Assembly (NCBI GenBank): GCA_008711295.1
Contig: VUYV01000020.1
Span: forward strand, 2,777,296-2,841,295
DNA from: Anarhynchus alexandrinus
Lineage: Eukaryota > Chordata > Aves > Charadriiformes > Charadriidae
Direction of reading: 5' to 3'
Length of the DNA stretch: 64,000 nucleotides
How positions within the stretch are numbered: position 1 is the stretch's first letter; every line of letters starts with the position of its first letter. The notes under the pieces are model-generated. The model worked only from the letters and a program-made list of their open reading frames with translations. It was not told the origin of the DNA and made no database searches. The translations under genes and the position numbers were made by a program. Shown piece by piece: positions 59,301 to 64,000 of this stretch.

Positions 59301-62300
59301 AGAAGGAGGACTTTCATAAGTCAGAGAAATAGATCCATGTGTTTTCTGGGTCAGCCCCAGAAGAGTTCATTATGTTAACACAACGTGTTCAAAAAGTGAC
59401 AAACCCCGAGAAAGAAGGGTGTGTTACTATGAATGGAACACAGTTACTCCAGCTCCAAAAAGACACCCCCATTCAGAAATAAAACCCCAAAGCCAACAAC
59501 AAACCAGCCAGCTTTCTGCACTGGCCTCTGGGCTGGCATTGGTGCCTCCGCCTGAGGTTTGGCAGACGGGCTGTGGTGCTGTGGTTCTCCGGGTCGAAGG
59601 AGGGAACAGCGTCACTGGAACCGTGCAACTGGAAAACAGCAGCAGCAACCCCCTCCCTGAAGCCCAAGAACCCTGAAAGAAAGCTCTGCAAGATAATTTC
59701 AGGAATGGGCAAAGTTAGATTGGCACCACTTTACCTCAGATGAAACATTTATTTTGATGAAGCTGTATCAGTTCGTTCGAATGGAGGATACGGTTCGTGA
59801 CTTGAAAGGCTCGAGGAGAAAGCACAAGTCCGTTTTCAACAGTTGTGAGGGAGGTGAAAGGTAAAGTGTCTGATCTCAGAGATCTTACAAACTTAAATGA
59901 GACCCACAGGAATGTGAAGGCACAGATCAAACCAGTGCCTGATAACTGGGAAGACCTGAAGAGCAGAAGAAACAGAAAAACTGAAGGTCATGGGAATTTA
60001 CAGAAATATGAAGGCAAAACTCTAGTGGCATCTTCGGAAAAGAAGTTTAAAACTTCCAAATGCAACACAAGTGAATGGCAAAGCACAAGTGAATGACCAA
60101 GAAACAGCAAGGCACTCACTGTATTGAAAATTGGCCTGCCAGCTGCACTGCCCTTCCAGGGCTGCCAAATACCACCAGAAAGCTTACAGCCATGACTAAC
60201 AGTACAGAAGTAAGAACAAGATTAACGGCACAATTTATTTGCTTGTTTGTTTTAACTTAAGTATACAAATAGGTAAGACTGAAGTGACACATTTCCTGTA
60301 AAACAGTTTAATTAGCTTCAAGTACATGCACATGCTTACAATTGTCTCAGGGAAAAGTATAGGGTTGGGGCCGGTCGAGGACATATCGAAGAATTATTAA
60401 AGACAATGAACTCAAAGTTGAGAAGAGCCAGAGCTAAGATTTTGGCTTCTTCTTAAATTTGAATTATGGACTCCTTCTGGATTGCATGGCATCACAGGGG
60501 AAAGAAGTAAAACCTTACCTAAAAGGATTGCTTTCAAGTGAACGCAGACACCCAGGTCTTCGTGACCTGCAGACAAGTGACTATGAGAAGCGACCTGCTA
60601 TAACTTTTGCCACAGGTAGGTTTGAGTATGACACAGACTATAACACTACCCATCTAGGAAGCTACGAAAGCAGAACATCTCCTTGGACATCTGGCTCAAT
60701 AGAGAAGCATACTGCAAATGCACCCTGCTACCTCTCCTGTTAATTAGCCAGAGAGGAAGCTTTTATGCTGCCCTGCCCCTACAGAAACTTTATACCACTA
60801 CTAATTTCTTCTCTTTCCAAAATTTGCATTTATTTACAAAATACATAAGCAAAGCACTACTGAGCACTCAAGGAAGTACTTTCTTTGCTCATGATGCCAA
60901 GCCTCCTTCCAGCTAGTAGCTGAACCCCGAGAGCTCCTTCTCTCTCTTGGCTTCATGCTTCAAATAAATCTGTGTGGTGTTTCTGTAGGCTTTCCTTGGC
61001 TGCTGCTCTCCCAGACCCACACTTCCATGGGAAGATCAGCACCAGCTTTGTTTTTTATTCGGCTGCTCATAAACTCTGCCTACACAGTGTGCACTATCAT
61101 TGAGCTTTCTGTGAGACCTATACTTTGGACAGTGAGGCTTGTTATTTCATCTACGCCAGAGGAGAGCCAAATACCTTTCTTACAATTATGAAAATTTCAC
61201 CTAACTCTCCTACCACTGATTTTTCCATAGACTCTCTTCATGATGACCAGCTAAAAGACAGGGCAGAGGACTGTCCCTTTTTCACTGCTCACTGCTATGG
61301 TTATTTTCTGCACAGGAGTCAAAGGGACAATCCTGGTCTTGGGCTTGAATCTAGAGTCAAGGCAAGGTCTGTGTTCTCTTTCCTTTGAAAAGGGAACATC
61401 TGGACACGGAGCAGGCACCAGAACTACTGAGAGCGATGGAGTTCGGCAGAGCTGAATCAACCCCCTTCCAGGCTCCCCACCCCCTCACTAAAAACCTTGG
61501 GAAAGCTCAAATCCAAGCTTGATCTCTAGGTACAATATGCGTCAAGGCCACAAAGTGCAAGCTTGCAACTAAAGGTGCTTTGAATACACAGCATATTTCC
61601 CAGATGGGAATTTCCTCCATTATTATTTTTAATTTTCCATTTCCTAACATTCAAATACCAAAGAATACATCCAAGCATACTCGGCTTTGAAGAAAGCAGT
61701 TAAGCAAGGACTAAACTAGGAAAGAACACTTGGCCCTCTACAACATGGCCATTACATTAACTCCTCTGAGAGCTGGTCTTTTGAATCCAAACACAGTTTG
61801 TTTTTTTAAAGTCACTAGCGATTAGCAGAGGAAAAAAATAATTGTTGGGAAAAGCTTGGTTTATTCACTGACCAACATAACATTTAACTCCATCCCAAGC
61901 TTTCTGCAGCATGATACAGTGCAAGACGATGGTATGTTGGACTCCGAGGGTCAGCTTCAAGGGCCAGGAAAAAACAGTCACCCAGAACTTGAGTTCAAAG
62001 GAAAAGCAGGGTTAATTTTTGGAACGGAATGACTGGTGGGCACACAGCATTAGGATTGAACTCTGGCAATATATAAAAGACTTATTTTTAGGTATCAACT
62101 AATTCTATGTACAAGTTCAAATAAGAAGTATCTCTTCAGGCTGTTCTATGGGTTCCTGGACCAACAAAAGCAGTTTTTAAGAGCACCATTCAAAAAAAGA
62201 AATCTATTCAAGAAACCCTAAAGATGTGCAGATAGAACTGGCATCTCGTTTTCTTGCCTTCATCACCACTAAACACCAGGGAGGAAAAAAGGCAAAAAAA

Positions 62301-64000
62301 AAAAATATGATTTTCTAGGACCTTTCCAGAGCAAGTTGTATGCATCAACTTCAGACTCCCAGATCTTCCACTTTAAAGTCAAGGTTGCTCCAGGCAAAAG
62401 CTTTTTTTTTTTTTTTTAAACAAGCTTTTTACAATCTGCGATTAGATCAGAAAGGTATAGCAAAGGGCCAATGGCCAATATAGCGCAGGCCTAAGTGTCA
62501 CATGAGATTTTGCCAGTGCAAGCTGGTATTTTCTGAAAGGCCAGGCACATCAGTGTCACTCAAGTCCGAGCTTTCAAATTAACTTCAGCTGTAACCCTTC
62601 TTCACCCAAAAAGTGAAGTATAAGTAATGAGCCTAAGTGTTGACGGTACTGCCAGTGCCCAGGAGAAGAGGCCGTGCTCTTCCGAGCCCACAAATATAGA
62701 AAGAAGCCCCATAACCTTTGACAAATGCAAAAATGTTACATGGAAATATAAACTCAGCTGTTTGTCTGAACATATCACCACAGTAAAATATGCTTCTAAG
62801 CAGAAAACTTGATGTTTAGTCAGGAGAGATTATAATTGTTTCAGTAACTGTATGCTTCTGCAATTCCAGGGCTACATTTAATTGGATTTACTGACTGCGT
62901 TTTACAAAATAGTCATAGAGGACCAAAAAGGGGTTCTCCTCCATGCTTTGTGGCTCTGCCAGCCTAACAGTGATTGCTGCCTCATTAGGTGCTGCAAAAT
63001 ACGATGATGGGAAGAAGCCCTCTCACCCCACATGAAAGAAAGGAAGGAAAACACAGGTGAATTTGCCCTGAAATAGTATTAGGGAGGAAAAAGCATTTCC
63101 TCCTCTTTTCAGAGTGTTTCTAGTTTTTGCCTTTCTGTTACAGTGCAGTTTGTTTTAAATCTCAGAAAATGTAATTCCCAGAGTGAGGTAAAACTGAAAT
63201 TCTGAATAGTTCCTCTGATCTTGGCCCATCAGTGGAAGCAGTTTGAAACGTCTGCTTCTCCTAAATGTTTTGTTTGGGTAACTTCCACTAGGGATTAAGT
63301 CTTAATGCTTTATTTCCATTAGAATGTCCTTTGAACAGGATTTTATAAAAGCTTAAATGAAATGAGAAAACACTTAGGTCAGAACTTGTTCATAGCAATG
63401 TTTCTTCGGGACTTTATTAGCCTGGGATTGAATGAGCTGCATTGTATCAGCTGACAATCAGTAAATAAAAGTCTGGGTAATTCTGTGTTTTTCAGTTCAG
63501 TGACCCTTCCACAGCGACTCCAGCGAGGGGGCTCGGTGGGCAAGAATGCGAAGTCGTTCACTGAGAGACAGTCAGAAAAGGGCACGTTTGCCTCCTGGTC
63601 CGTACACAGCCGCGCACACGCGGTACCTCAGAATACACTCAGCTGAAAATAAGCGCAGCAGATTTTGCAGTCTGTGGGCCAAGTTTTGTCCACGTTCAGA
63701 CAGGCCTGTATCCAGGTCACGTCTATGATTTCACTGAATTTAAGAACACAACTAAACTTTAAGCCGGATCAACAAAAGCACTGTCTGGGTCTCTGAATCC
63801 AGCAGAGAGAATCAAACCCCATTTAGAAGAGTTTGAAAAGAAAATCCTCCTCCTTTAGCACTCCATTGTATGGATTAACAAATAACAAAAATTTAATGAA
63901 GCTGCCAGTAGGCAAGTGTGAGAGAACATCACCCTCCCTATCCCACATACTAGAGATTGGGATAAATCCTGCAGTATGAAGCGTACCACCCTCTCCAAAC
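56317..64000. other. Intergenic region to the window end
   Basis: About 7.7 kb without a recognised gene. It has a T16 run at 62402-62417 and small A-runs. By human synteny KCNK5 should follow on the minus strand, but none of its pore-loop or transmembrane exons is recognisable. A long 3' UTR of that gene could reach into the right end, which sequence alone cannot show. Confidence 0.7.

Noticed and set aside
59845..60096. 83-codon Lys-rich open frame (KGKVSDLRDLTNLNETHRN) that looks protein-like
   Set aside because: No recognised family, no clear splice context and A-rich composition that favours Lys/Asn codons by chance.
56317..64000. KCNK5 coding exons expected by synteny
   Set aside because: No GYG-type pore loop, K2P transmembrane exon or long C-terminal exon is recognisable on the minus strand.
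1..64000. CRISPR arrays, operons or other prokaryotic systems
   Set aside because: No spaced direct-repeat array; the genes have introns and CpG-island promoters, so the window is vertebrate nuclear DNA.

Overview
This is a vertebrate nuclear genomic window, almost certainly from a bird. It has interrupted genes with GT-AG introns, CR1-type non-LTR retrotransposon fragments ending in the avian CATAGAATCATAGAAT-like 3' end, and an ERVL-like solo LTR with a 5-bp target duplication. The GLP1R-SAYSD1 gene order is that of human 6p21.2. The species cannot be named from the sequence alone.

Layout. Positions 1-25.7 kb hold the 3' half of GLP1R (glucagon-like peptide-1 receptor, class B GPCR) on the + strand. 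Seven coding exons run from TM3 to the C-terminus, 242 residues colinear with human residues about 222-463. The signal peptide, ectodomain and TM1-TM2 lie to the left of the window. Large introns separate the exons; they carry a 655-bp solo LTR (8440-9094) and an old sense-oriented CR1 (about 17470-18212). Around 26.0-26.24 kb a CpG-rich block runs into a 75-bp pure pyrimidine tract. At 29.65-30.4 kb a CpG island carries SAYSD1 on the minus strand, convergent with GLP1R and compact: an 88-bp intron and a short 3' UTR. Its start codon is not visible, and an unresolved base (N) lies at the point where the missing N-terminus should be. A 5'-truncated CR1 with a decayed reverse transcriptase lies just beyond it (30599-31790).

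From 32 to 64 kb I recognise no gene. This is intergenic sequence with a second CR1 tail (55724-56290), simple repeats, a G-poor C/T-rich tract (48.1-48.6 kb), CTCF-like motifs and AT-rich homeodomain-motif clusters that may be conserved noncoding elements. In human the next gene after SAYSD1 is KCNK5. No KCNK5 coding exon is recognisable here, so it presumably lies beyond the right edge.

GLP1R (plasma-membrane incretin receptor) and SAYSD1 (ER membrane quality-control factor) are neighbours by synteny, with no known pathway link. The most notable points are a leucine where the glucagon-receptor subfamily has the conserved TM4 'PW' proline, a weak 5' splice site on that same exon, the missing SAYSD1 start, the well-delimited solo LTR, and a duplicated segment at one of the N positions that suggests an assembly seam.
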